NCBI GenBank assembly: GCA_002840685.1
Contig: PHBU01000005.1
Coordinates: forward strand, 124,001 to 188,000
Length of the DNA stretch: 64,000 nt
From: Chloroflexi bacterium HGW-Chloroflexi-6
GTDB lineage: Bacteria; Chloroflexota; Anaerolineae; Anaerolineales; Villigracilaceae
Direction of reading: 5' to 3'
The translations under genes were made by a program, and so were the position numbers. The number at the start of each line of letters is the position of its first letter. The stretch's first letter is position 1. Shown here piece by piece: positions 1 to 8,264 of the stretch. A model generated the notes under the pieces. It had not been told where the DNA came from. It made no database searches and was given only the letters and a program-made list of their open reading frames with translations.

Positions 1-2
1 TC

Positions 3-1304
3 ATGGCAACCGCAATCCTGATCTTTTTTGTAGCTTATCTGGCAATCGCAAGCGAAAAGTTCCCCCGGCACTGGGTGGCACTTTTAGGCGGTTCTCTGCT
101 GGTTGCATTTGGTGTTCTGAGTATCGAGGAAGCGCTTAGTTACATTAGTTGGGAAACGATCGGATTACTGGCGGGGATGTTCCTGCTGATTTCAATTCTG
201 CAGGAAGCCGGATTTTTCTCGTGGCTGGCAATGACCGCAGTTCGCAAGGTCAATTATCACCCTTCAGCTTTGTTTGTGGTGTTGGTGCTGATGGCCGCTT
301 TCCTGGCAGCCTTTATGGATAGCATCACCGTGATGTTGTTCCTGGCCGCGCTGACAATCCAGCTCTGCCGCCTGCTCAGCCTTGATCCAATTCCGCTGAT
401 CATCGCCGAGGTCTGCGCGGCAAACACTGGCGGCGCGGCGACCCTGGTGGGTGACCCGCCCAACGTGATCCTGGGCACAACCCTGGGATTCAACTTTGCC
501 GATTTTGTGACCCATACCGGGCCAATTGCCTTGATCGGCGCGCTCGTTCTGCTGGGCGTTTTCTACCTGACCAATCGCAAAGCGCTCAAAAACGCGCACA
601 TAGCCCTGACTCCCGAAATCATCGCAGAAATTGAAGAGCTGCAAAGTGAACCTTTACACGCCCACCTGACCCGCGTCGGGCTGACCGGTTTCTTGATGGC
701 GGTCTTCCTGCTGATTTTTCACATTCCGTTGAGTGAGTGGAGCGGGCTGCCCATCACCGCCGCAGTAGCCGCACTTGTCCCGGCCGGGATTGCGATCATC
801 GCCCTGCGCGACGACCAACGCAAAAAAGCCATCCTGCGCGTGGACGGCGAGAGCATCCTTTTTTTTGCCGGGTTGTTCATGCTGATCGGCGGGCTGGAAA
901 AGGTTCATCTCTTTGAAATGCTGGCCAACGCCCTGGCCGGGATCGCTTCTTCACCCGAAAGCATGGTCATGGCTCTGCACTGGGGGCCGGGATTGTTAAG
1001 CGGCGTGTTGGATAACGTTCCATTAGCCCTGGCGATGAGCTACGTTCTGAAAGACCTGTCCGCAATGCCCGAAATGCCCGCCCTGGCCCTGATGGTCTGG
1101 TCCCTGGCCCTGGGCGTGGATATCGGCGGCAACCTGACACCGATCGGAGCTTCAGCCAATGTTGTGGCCTATGCCTACATGGAACACAACCACGGCAGCG
1201 TAGGTTGGAAGCGCTGGTTAAAGATCGCTGTCCCGCCAAGCATTCTGGTCATGATCATCGCATCACTGTTGCTTTTACTAAAAAGTCAAATCGGCTGGTA
1301 CTAA
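3..1304 (+). CDS. Ion transporter superfamily permease (SLC13/ArsB/NhaD-like)
   Basis: A 433-residue polytopic membrane protein of the ion-transporter superfamily that includes citrate, arsenite and NhaD Na+/H+ carriers. The two halves each carry the family's signature re-entrant motif: GDPPN at residues 150-154, and GGNLTPIGASAN at 375-386, with DNVPLAL at about 337-343. A hydrophilic stretch at 190-225 is the cytoplasmic loop between the halves. The length is normal for the family. The ATG lies 2 bases from the window edge, so a more upstream start cannot be excluded. The substrate cannot be read from sequence; Na+/H+ exchange or an anion are both possible. It is 51 bp upstream of amtB on the same strand. 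Confidence 0.85.
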   Translation: MATAILIFFVAYLAIASEKFPRHWVALLGGSLLVAFGVLSIEEALSYISWETIGLLAGMFLLISILQEAGFFSWLAMTAVRKVNYHPSALFVVLVLMAAFLAAFMDSITVMLFLAALTIQLCRLLSLDPIPLIIAEVCAANTGGAATLVGDPPNVILGTTLGFNFADFVTHTGPIALIGALVLLGVFYLTNRKALKNAHIALTPEIIAEIEELQSEPLHAHLTRVGLTGFLMAVFLLIFHIPLSEWSGLPITAAVAALVPAGIAIIALRDDQRKKAILRVDGESILFFAGLFMLIGGLEKVHLFEMLANALAGIASSPESMVMALHWGPGLLSGVLDNVPLALAMSYVLKDLSAMPEMPALALMVWSLALGVDIGGNLTPIGASANVVAYAYMEHNHGSVGWKRWLKIAVPPSILVMIIASLLLLLKSQIGWY

Positions 1305-1355
1305 AAGATACACAGCCTTTGAATGTTGATCTTATTATCCAAAAGAGGAGAAAAA

Positions 1356-2753
1356 ATGAAAAACTTTACCTTAGGTTCCATGAAATGGTTGCGCTGGGTG
1401 CTTGTCCCGGCCATCGTGTCCACGGTTTTGCTGAGCGTTACCAGCCCGGCATTCGCCCAATCGCCCGATCCCGATGCGATCGGGGAACTTACCCGCGGTT
1501 TGAACACCTTGTGGGTAATTATCACCGCAGCGCTCGTGTTCTGGATGCAGGCTGGGTTTGCCTTCGTTGAAGCAGGCCTGACTCGCTCCAAAAACACCAC
1601 CAACATCCTGTTCAAAAACCTGGTAGATTTCGTTTTTGCCAGCCTGGCCTTCTGGGCCTTTGGTTATGCTTTCATGTTCGGCGCAACTGCCAGCGGCTTC
1701 ATTGGCACCAGCGGCTTCTTCGTAGACGGCAAGTTGGCCGATGTAGCCGGCCTGCCAGGGCTGGCCTTCTGGTTCTTCCAGTTGGTTTTCGCTGGAACCA
1801 CCGCCACGATCGTCTCTGGTTCGATGGCCGAACGCACCAAGTTCTCATCCTACCTGATCTACAGCTTCTTCATCTCAGCCTTTATCTACCCCGTCTCGGG
1901 TCACTGGATCTGGGGCGGCGGCTGGCTGGCCACCCTGCCGTTTGGCGCAGGCTTCAAAGATTTCGCCGGTTCAACCGTAGTTCACAGCGTCGGCGGCTGG
2001 ATGGCCCTGATTGGCGCGATGGCGCTCGGCCCACGCCTTGGCCGCTTCACCAAAGACGGCAAAGCTGTCGCCATTCCCGGTCACTCGATCTCACTGGTTG
2101 TTCTGGGTGTCTTCATCCTATGGCTGGGCTGGTTCGGCTTCAACCCCGGCAGCCAACTGGCTATCCAGGGCGGTAACGCGGATGTCGTCGCGCTGGTCGC
2201 TGTCAACACCAACCTGGCCGCTGCCGCCGGTGGGCTCGTCGCCATGATCCTGACCTGGCTCTTCGTCAGCAAGAAACCCGATCTGGGCACCACCCTGAAC
2301 GGCGTGCTGGCCGGCCTGGTCGCCATCACAGCCCCCTGCGCCTGGGTCACACCTGTAGCTTCGATTGCCATCGGCGCCATCGGCGGCGTGATCGTGGTTT
2401 ACGGCGCCCTGCTGCTCGAAAAACTCAAGATCGATGATCCCGTTTCTGCCGTCCCGGTTCACTTGATGAATGGCGTCTGGGGCACCCTGGCGGTTGGCAT
2501 CTTCGCCACTGAAAACGGCGTCACCGGTTTGCTGGCTGGTAACAGCGCCCAGTTCGTGGCCCAATTGATCGGCGTGCTGGCCGTGGGTGCCTGGGCTGTA
2601 GTGATGGGTGGCATCCTGTTCTACGGTATCCTGAAGGGTGTCTGGGGTCTGCGCGTCTCCCGCGAAGAAGAAATCAAGGGTCTCGACGTGGAAGAACACG
2701 GTGTCGAAGCCTACCCCGGCGACGTGATTGGCAGTCTGGCCGCCGCCGACTAA
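1356..2753 (+). CDS. amtB: Ammonium transporter AmtB
   Basis: Amt/Rh ammonium channel of the inner membrane, 465 residues. A cleavable signal peptide is visible at 1-34 (basic start, hydrophobic core, AFA before Q35), as in other Amt proteins. The two pore histidines are present: H210 in VVHSVGG and H369 in VPVHLMNGVWGT. The chosen ATG has a strong AAGAGGAG ribosome site at 1343-1350; an upstream in-frame start at 1323 lacks one and would spoil the signal peptide. No glnK/glnB gene lies beside it, which is unusual because amtB is most often paired with a PII gene; the downstream neighbour is separated by a terminator. Confidence 0.95.
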   Translation: MKNFTLGSMKWLRWVLVPAIVSTVLLSVTSPAFAQSPDPDAIGELTRGLNTLWVIITAALVFWMQAGFAFVEAGLTRSKNTTNILFKNLVDFVFASLAFWAFGYAFMFGATASGFIGTSGFFVDGKLADVAGLPGLAFWFFQLVFAGTTATIVSGSMAERTKFSSYLIYSFFISAFIYPVSGHWIWGGGWLATLPFGAGFKDFAGSTVVHSVGGWMALIGAMALGPRLGRFTKDGKAVAIPGHSISLVVLGVFILWLGWFGFNPGSQLAIQGGNADVVALVAVNTNLAAAAGGLVAMILTWLFVSKKPDLGTTLNGVLAGLVAITAPCAWVTPVASIAIGAIGGVIVVYGALLLEKLKIDDPVSAVPVHLMNGVWGTLAVGIFATENGVTGLLAGNSAQFVAQLIGVLAVGAWAVVMGGILFYGILKGVWGLRVSREEEIKGLDVEEHGVEAYPGDVIGSLAAAD

Positions 2754-2769
2754 TCCGATTATCGTTGTT

Positions 2770-2815
2770 GGCAGGGTAGCTGTGTTAGAAGCAGCTACCC
2801 TGCCAGTTTTCTTTC
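2770..2815 (+). terminator. Rho-independent terminator after amtB
   Basis: A perfect 13-bp stem (GGCAGGGTAGCTG at 2770-2782, its complement at 2792-2804) with a 9-nt loop is followed by a T-rich tail AGTTTTCTTTCTT. It lies 17 bp after the amtB stop codon. Confidence 0.9.
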
Positions 2816-2873
2816 TTAGAGATTTTTGCAGCCGAAACCTGTATACTCATCCTGTTATTTGTCGGAAAGCCTC

Positions 2874-3107
2874 ATGCACCCTGAATCGACATCCCCAATT
2901 TCTCCTGCTGTGCTCATCTACCTCGGCATGGGCGCAATGACCGCCAAAATTCTGCTCGAAGGCAGCAATCCGCGTGGACGCCCGGCCATCGACTGGCTGC
3001 GTTACCTCGTCCAGGCTGCCAGTATTACCCTGTTGTGGCCCTTATTCCTTTTTATAGAAAAATTTGAAAGTTGGTTAAAATCCTCCAACGAGGAGAAAAC
3101 CCCATGA
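2874..3107 (+). CDS. Small hydrophobic protein coupled to the APC permease
   Basis: A 77-residue unrecognised protein. It has a short hydrophobic segment at about 12-28 (AVLIYLGMGAMTAKILL) and a second at about 45-60 (ASITLLWPLFLFIEKF), so it is probably a two-helix membrane protein. Its TGA overlaps the ATG of the next gene (ATGA at 3104-3107), a typical sign of translational coupling, and that is the main argument that it is real. The ATG at 2874 was preferred over an in-frame TTG at 2826. It may be an accessory peptide of the permease, but nothing in the sequence proves that. Confidence 0.5.
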   Translation: MHPESTSPISPAVLIYLGMGAMTAKILLEGSNPRGRPAIDWLRYLVQAASITLLWPLFLFIEKFESWLKSSNEEKTP

Positions 3108-4543
3108 GCACCCTGCCCAAACCACCCCGCAAAACCCTCGGCCTGACCGGAATCACTCTGAATGCCATGGCCCTCGTGGCTCCCGGCGCATTTGCCTGGC
3201 TGCTCTACCAGCCGCAACTGGCCGCCCAACAAAGCGGGCTGGGCGGAATCTGGCCCGGCGTGTTGCTGGCCCTGCTGACCGCTTTACTGACTGCCTTTTC
3301 TTTTGGACAGCTGGCCAGCCGCTACCCCGAAGCCGGTCTGCGCAGCGCCTATCATTTCGCTGAGCAGGTTTTTCGAGACAGCGCCCACCCGCTTGGCCCC
3401 GGCGCGGCCCGTTTTGCCAAATTCCTGACCGGCTGGGCCTCGCACCTGTATTACTGGGTTTACCCTGGCGTCATGGTCGCTTTCATGGGCACCCTGGCCG
3501 ATTCGAGCCTGCGTCAATTTGGTTACGAACCAACCGCCTTCGGACAAATCATCCTAGCGGGTTCATTTGCCGCCTTTGTTGGCTTCCTGGCCCTGCGCGG
3601 CATCACCGGCTCGACCGTTTCGAGCGTGGTGCTCAACACCCTGCAACTGATCACGCTGGGAGTTTTCAGCGTGCTCGCCATCCTGTTCTACGGCATCAAC
3701 CCGCTTGGGCTGGCCAGCACGCCGAGCCTGACCGATGTTGTTCTGCCTGCCGGTTTTTCCGGGCTGGCTTTTCAGGCCGCCCTGGCGATGATGCTGATGG
3801 TCGGCTTTGAAGCTGTAACCTCCCTGAGCGCATCCGCCGCCAACCCGGGCCGCGACATCCCGCGCGCTTCGATCCTGGCGCTGCTTATCCAGGGGGCGTT
3901 CTCCTACCTGTTGGTCTATTTTGCAGCCGGGCTGGCCTTCAACGATCAGATCGACCCGGCTTCGCGCGCTCCGCTTGGCGAACTGGCCCGCCAAATCGGC
4001 GACGCCATGCTTTCAGGCAACGGGTTGGCCTTTATGTTGGTAATGGCCTTCGCCACCGCCATCGCACTGCTGGCCGCCATGCTCAGCGCCACCAACAACG
4101 GCGTCCGGATCAGCTTTTCGATGGCGCTCGACTCCGAAATGCCCGACCTGCTCGGCATCCTGCACCCCAAATACGCCACACCCTACTACACCGTCATTTT
4201 GCTCAGCCTGGTTTCGGCCGCGCTCGGTTCGTTTGGAATATTGGGCGGCCTGCCCGCGCTGATGGGATTGATCCTGGCGGCCACCCTGGGCGCTTTCCTG
4301 CTGTATGCTATTCTGGGCGTACTGACCGTGGCCGCTTTCGCCGCTACACCGGCTTTTCACTGGCTAAAACATGGACTCCTTCCGGTGGCCTCCATCGCGT
4401 TAAACCTGGGGATTGCCACGCTGGCATTGGTTTCCGGCCTCGCAGCGGGCGGTGTAACAGCCCAGGCCTGCATCCTGGCGTTGGGCGTGGCCGCCATTTG
4501 GATGATTCTCAGCCTGATCTCGTATTTTGCCCGCCGCAGGTGA
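3104..4543 (+). CDS. APC-family amino acid/polyamine permease
   Basis: A 479-residue secondary transporter of the amino acid-polyamine-organocation superfamily, with about 12 hydrophobic segments along its length. The N-terminus matches the family pattern: a short basic tail, then GLTGITLNAMALVAPGAFAW for helix 1 with its unwound Gly-rich stretch. FEAVTSLSASAANPGRDIPRA at about 237-257 is the conserved loop after helix 6 (E-x-x-x-x-S-x-E/A-x-x-N-P-x-R-x-I-P). The start is set by a GAGGAG ribosome site at 3089-3094 and by the 4-bp overlap with the preceding small gene. Substrate is not determinable from the sequence. Confidence 0.88.
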   Translation: MSTLPKPPRKTLGLTGITLNAMALVAPGAFAWLLYQPQLAAQQSGLGGIWPGVLLALLTALLTAFSFGQLASRYPEAGLRSAYHFAEQVFRDSAHPLGPGAARFAKFLTGWASHLYYWVYPGVMVAFMGTLADSSLRQFGYEPTAFGQIILAGSFAAFVGFLALRGITGSTVSSVVLNTLQLITLGVFSVLAILFYGINPLGLASTPSLTDVVLPAGFSGLAFQAALAMMLMVGFEAVTSLSASAANPGRDIPRASILALLIQGAFSYLLVYFAAGLAFNDQIDPASRAPLGELARQIGDAMLSGNGLAFMLVMAFATAIALLAAMLSATNNGVRISFSMALDSEMPDLLGILHPKYATPYYTVILLSLVSAALGSFGILGGLPALMGLILAATLGAFLLYAILGVLTVAAFAATPAFHWLKHGLLPVASIALNLGIATLALVSGLAAGGVTAQACILALGVAAIWMILSLISYFARRR

Positions 4544-4547
4544 TGCT

Positions 4548-5378
4548 TTGCTGAAACAATACACTCTGGCCGATTTCGATTGCGCCGGACTGAGCATTAC
4601 CGGCCCCGTCCGCGCAGATAACCAGGACGCGATCCTCGTCCCGGCGGCCTCGGCTTCACGCTTTCCCGGTTCGGTATTGGCCCTGGCCGATGGCATGGGC
4701 GGCTATTCGCACGGAGAAGTTGCCAGCAACCTGGCCTTGCGCCAGGTTGCGCAAATCTTGCGTGCCTGCCCTCCCGGAGCCAACTACGCCAAATACCTGC
4801 AGCAAGCCACCGAAACGGCCAATCTCGAAATCTACAAAACCGCCCAACAGCTTGGCGGCGAACGCATGGGAACCACCCTGCTGGCGGCCTATTTGTCGGG
4901 GAATTTGTTACACCTGGCACACATTGGCGACAGCCGCGCCTATCTCATTCGCAATGGCAACAGCACTTGTTTAACCAGCGACCACACCACCGTCGGTGAG
5001 TTGGTACGGGCGCGCATGCTTCCGCCCGAATACGTCCGCAGTCATGAGCAGCGTTCGGTGCTGACCCGCGCCCTCGGGCTGGCGCTCTTCGTCCAGCCCG
5101 ACTTGTCACAGACCAAGCTCCAGCCCGCAGATTGGATCGTCCTCGTCAGCGACGGGGTCTGGGCAGCTGTCGAAGATTCACAATTTGGCGAAACCGCCCA
5201 AAAGAGCGGCAACGCCCAGTCGCTTTGCGAAGCGCTGCTCGAGCTGGCCATTGCTCAGGGCAGCGACGATAACTGTTCCGCCATCGCCTTGCGCATTCGC
5301 GGTTTTCGCTTCCAATCCTACGAAGAACCAGCCCAAAAAGAACGTAACTGGCTTGGCTTTTTGGGCCGTTCATCTTAG
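4548..5378 (+). CDS. PP2C-type serine/threonine phosphatase
   Basis: A cytosolic metal-dependent PPM/PP2C phosphatase of about 276 residues, expected to remove phosphate from Ser/Thr. All metal-site motifs are visible in order: RADNQDA near 22-28, ADGMGG near 47-52, the GTT turn, IGDSRAYLIR near 130, SDGVW near 206 and DDNCSA near 248. No ATG is available in frame; TTG at 4548, preceded by AGGTGA, was chosen, with TTG at 4527 as an alternative that would overlap the permease stop. It is followed 12 bp later by a Ser/Thr kinase gene, so the two probably form an opposed phosphatase-kinase pair. Confidence 0.9.
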   Translation: MLKQYTLADFDCAGLSITGPVRADNQDAILVPAASASRFPGSVLALADGMGGYSHGEVASNLALRQVAQILRACPPGANYAKYLQQATETANLEIYKTAQQLGGERMGTTLLAAYLSGNLLHLAHIGDSRAYLIRNGNSTCLTSDHTTVGELVRARMLPPEYVRSHEQRSVLTRALGLALFVQPDLSQTKLQPADWIVLVSDGVWAAVEDSQFGETAQKSGNAQSLCEALLELAIAQGSDDNCSAIALRIRGFRFQSYEEPAQKERNWLGFLGRSS

Positions 5379-5381
5379 AAT
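5353..5381 (+). promoter_or_regulatory. Sigma70-like promoter for the kinase gene, leaderless style
   Basis: TTGGCT (5353-5358), 17-bp spacer, TAGAAT (5376-5381). The expected transcription start falls within 2-4 nt of the kinase ATG at 5391, and no Shine-Dalgarno is present between them. It lies inside the 3' end of the phosphatase gene. Confidence 0.55.
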
Positions 5382-5390
5382 GTATACATC

Positions 5391-6395
5391 ATGACTTTCA
5401 TCGATCCTTCCTTTAATAATAAAATTCTGCACATCGGCGACCAGTTTGACCAGTATCAGATCCAAAGTTACCTGGCCCAGGGCGGCATGAGCGATATTTA
5501 CCGCGCCTTTGACATGTTCACCCGCCGCGAAGTCGTCATCAAAATCCCCAACCAGTCCATGCTCGGCGACCCGGCCCAGGCCGAGCGCTTTCAACGCGAA
5601 TTGGAAGTCATCACCAGCCTCGATCACCCTGCCGTCCTGAAAGGGATTGGTTCGGGCGTTTACAATCGCATCCCCTATCTGGTGACAGAATTTATCGATG
5701 GCAAATCCCTGCGGCAGGTCATGGAACTGTCTGGCGCGTTTTTGCCCGAAAAAGCCATCCCGATCATTTTGAAAGTTGCCGAAGGCATGGCCTACTGCCA
5801 CGCGCAAGGCATTGTTCACCGCGATCTGAAACCTGAGAATATCCTGATCCGGCTTGAAGATGGCCAACCGATCATCATGGATTTTGGGCTGGCCCTGACC
5901 CGCCGCTCGCATCGCGTGACCTTCTCAAACCTGACCGTCACCCTGGGCACCCCCGACTACATGGCCCCGGAACAGATCGAAGGTCAGCGCGGCGATATCC
6001 GCACCGATATTTATGCCCTCGGAACGATCCTCTATGAAATGCTGGCCGGCAAGCCGCCCTTTGGCGGGGACACGCCGCTGGCGGTCATGGCCCAACACCT
6101 GAACAACACAGCGCCGCGTCTCGACCAGGTGGCCCCCAAGGTTTCCCCGGCGCTGGCAGCGGTCGTCGCACGCTGTCTGCAACGTCGCCCCGAAGCGCGT
6201 TACGTCGATATGCCCGCGCTCATGGAAGCCCTGCAAAACCCGTCCAGCGCCGATCTGACCCTGCTCGAACCACAAAAGCAAAAAAACGGACCGGGGATCC
6301 AACAGTCGCAAATGCTATGGGGCATCCTGCTCGGGATGGGGCTGATGGTCGGGCTGATCGCGCTGGCGCTCTTGTTACAAACCTTGCTTCCTTAA
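5391..6395 (+). CDS. Membrane-anchored Hanks-type Ser/Thr protein kinase
   Basis: A 334-residue eukaryotic-like protein kinase. Glycine loop LAQGGMSDIY at 28-37, ATP lysine K51 in VVIKIPN, catalytic loop HRDLKPEN at 143-150 (D145), DFG at 164-166, the activation segment with TLGTPDYMAPE to about 194. A hydrophobic segment at about 308-332 near the C-terminus anchors it to the membrane with only three residues outside, so there is no extracellular sensor domain. All catalytic residues are intact. It follows the PP2C gene and probably shares substrates with it. The start has no ribosome site; a promoter ending 9 nt upstream suggests a leaderless transcript. Confidence 0.93.
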   Translation: MTFIDPSFNNKILHIGDQFDQYQIQSYLAQGGMSDIYRAFDMFTRREVVIKIPNQSMLGDPAQAERFQRELEVITSLDHPAVLKGIGSGVYNRIPYLVTEFIDGKSLRQVMELSGAFLPEKAIPIILKVAEGMAYCHAQGIVHRDLKPENILIRLEDGQPIIMDFGLALTRRSHRVTFSNLTVTLGTPDYMAPEQIEGQRGDIRTDIYALGTILYEMLAGKPPFGGDTPLAVMAQHLNNTAPRLDQVAPKVSPALAAVVARCLQRRPEARYVDMPALMEALQNPSSADLTLLEPQKQKNGPGIQQSQMLWGILLGMGLMVGLIALALLLQTLLP

Positions 6396-6401
6396 AATAT
6401 G

Positions 6402-6432
6402 ATCCCATCTCTAAACGAGATGGGATTTTTAT
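6402..6432 (+). terminator. Terminator after the kinase gene
   Basis: Perfect 10-bp stem ATCCCATCTC (6402-6411) with its complement at 6417-6426, a 5-nt loop, then TTTTATT. It is 6 bp after the kinase stop. Confidence 0.88.
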
Positions 6433-6497
6433 TCTGAGCAAGAATCGGGTGGAAAACCAAGATAAAATGACCTACAATGGCAACATTCGAGGTCACT

Positions 6498-7364
6498 ATG
6501 AAAACAAATCTTACCCAATTTACAGAAACCAGCCAGGATTACGCTCTGATCGAGCGCGCCATTCGCTATATCGAAGACAACGCCAGCCGCCAGCCCGAAC
6601 TGCCCGAAATCGCCGCCGCGCTCGGGCTGAGCGAGTACCACTTTCAGCGTTTGTTCACGCGCTGGGTCGGTATCAGTCCCAAGCGTTTTCTGCAATACAT
6701 CAGCAAAGAAAACGCCAAGCAAATGCTGAAAAATTCGGGAGATATTTTGGGCACAGCCTACGGGACGGGTCTTTCCGGCCCCGGGCGGTTGCACGACCTG
6801 TTGGTGCAGACCGAGGCCGCCACCCCCGGAGACTTGAAGCGGCGCGGCGAGGGACTGCTCATCCGCTACGGCTTTCACCCCTCCCCTTTTGGCGAGTGCT
6901 TGCTGGCCCTGACCCCGCGCGGGATCTGCTACCTCGGCTTTGTTCAAACCGACAGGCCCTCCGCGCTGGCAATTCTACGCTCCGATTGGCCGCAAGCCAC
7001 ATTGGAAGAATCTCCCACTGAGACTGCAGGGTACATCCCCTCGCTGTTCAATCAGATAGACTCACCCGAAAAACCGCTTGCCCTGCACCTGGCCGGGACC
7101 AACTTCCAAATCAAAGTCTGGGAAGCCCTGCTGCGGATCGCCCCGGGCCAGGTCAGCACCTATCAACGCATCTCGACCGAGCTTGGCTACCCGCAGTCAG
7201 CACGGGCGGTCGGGAATGCCATCGCCCACAACAAAATCGCCTGGCTGATCCCCTGCCATCGGGTCATCCGCAAGGAAGGCGAATTTGGCAATTATCGTTA
7301 CGGCCTGCCGCGCAAAAAAGCCATGCTGGCCTGGGAATCACAATTTAATAGCATCGGAGATTAA
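6498..7364 (+). CDS. Ada-like bifunctional regulator/O6-methylguanine-DNA methyltransferase
   Basis: A 288-residue protein joining an AraC-type helix-turn-helix domain (about 18-115; IAAALGLSEYHFQRLFTRWVG at 38-58 is the first HTH) to an O6-alkylguanine-DNA alkyltransferase domain (about 125-285). The suicide acceptor is C253 in the hallmark PCHRV at 252-256. It therefore repairs alkylated guanine and probably also binds DNA. Unlike E. coli Ada it lacks the N-terminal zinc domain with the phosphotriester-accepting cysteine, so activation, if any, must come from C253. The ATG at 6498 follows GAGGT; an alternative ATG at 6477 lies 8 nt after a TAAAAT box and could be used without a leader. Confidence 0.88.
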   Translation: MKTNLTQFTETSQDYALIERAIRYIEDNASRQPELPEIAAALGLSEYHFQRLFTRWVGISPKRFLQYISKENAKQMLKNSGDILGTAYGTGLSGPGRLHDLLVQTEAATPGDLKRRGEGLLIRYGFHPSPFGECLLALTPRGICYLGFVQTDRPSALAILRSDWPQATLEESPTETAGYIPSLFNQIDSPEKPLALHLAGTNFQIKVWEALLRIAPGQVSTYQRISTELGYPQSARAVGNAIAHNKIAWLIPCHRVIRKEGEFGNYRYGLPRKKAMLAWESQFNSIGD

Positions 7365-8260
7365 TGAAAACAAAAGTCTGGCTGGCAATGCTGGCCATCT
7401 ATATCATTTGGGGTTCAACTTATCTTGGGATTCGTTTTGCGATTGAAAGCATCCCGCCCTTCCTGCACGCCGGGATGCGCTTTTTCATTGCCGCCGTTCT
7501 GATCCTGGGCTGGCGCTTCCTGGCCGGCGATGAACGCCCCACCCTGACCCAGTGGCGCGATGCCAGCATCGTCGGGTTGTTCCTGCTGCTGGGCGGCAAC
7601 GGTCTGGTTTCGTGGGCCGAGCAAACCGTCGACTCGGGCATCGCCGCCCTGATCGTCGGGACCGTTCCGCTGTGGTTAACCTTATTCGAAGCCCTGCGGC
7701 CCGGCGGGGTCAAACCCGGCTGGCAGGCGGTCGTCGGACTGCTGATCGGTTTCGGCGGCATCTTCATCTTAATTAATCCGACAACCCTGGCCAGCGCCGC
7801 CTTTCGCGTCGATCTGTTGGGCGCGGGTGCGCTGGTACTGGCGACCATCTTGTGGGCAATGGGTTCGATCTATGCCAAAACCGCCCAGGTTCCCAAATCG
7901 GCTTTTATGTTTACAGGCATGCAAATGGCTTCGGCCAGTGTTGGCCTGCTGCTGGTCAGCGCCCTGAACGGTGAAATGGCCAGCTTCGATATCCGCGCAG
8001 TAACGCTGACTTCATGGATGGGGCTGATCTACCTGGTGCTGTTTGGGTCGCTGGTTGCTTTTGTGGCCTACGGCTGGCTCTTGCGGAATGCCCCGATTTC
8101 ACTGGTCTCGACCTACGGCTACGTCAACCCGTTGGTGGCCATCTTCCTCGGCGCCTGGCTGGCCAACGAAGTCCTGACCTGGCGAGTCTTCGTCGCAGCG
8201 CTGGTGATCATCAGCGCGGTTGTCATGATCAATCAATCCAGACCGGTCAAAAAAGCATAA
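7364..8260 (+). CDS. EamA-family drug/metabolite exporter
   Basis: A 298-residue inner-membrane transporter with ten hydrophobic helices arranged as two EamA repeats (about 3-140 and 150-290). The start IYIIWGSTYLGIRFAIESIPP and the second-repeat PLVAIFLGAWLANEVLTW are typical of the YedA/RhtA branch of the drug/metabolite transporter superfamily. Its ATG shares one base with the stop codon of the Ada-like gene (TAATG at 7362-7366), so the two are translationally coupled and form an operon. Export of an amino acid or of a toxic metabolite is likely but not specified by the sequence. It converges with the DUF1501 gene with only 4 bp between stops and no hairpin. Confidence 0.88.
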   Translation: MKTKVWLAMLAIYIIWGSTYLGIRFAIESIPPFLHAGMRFFIAAVLILGWRFLAGDERPTLTQWRDASIVGLFLLLGGNGLVSWAEQTVDSGIAALIVGTVPLWLTLFEALRPGGVKPGWQAVVGLLIGFGGIFILINPTTLASAAFRVDLLGAGALVLATILWAMGSIYAKTAQVPKSAFMFTGMQMASASVGLLLVSALNGEMASFDIRAVTLTSWMGLIYLVLFGSLVAFVAYGWLLRNAPISLVSTYGYVNPLVAIFLGAWLANEVLTWRVFVAALVIISAVVMINQSRPVKKA

Positions 8261-8264
8261 ACGA

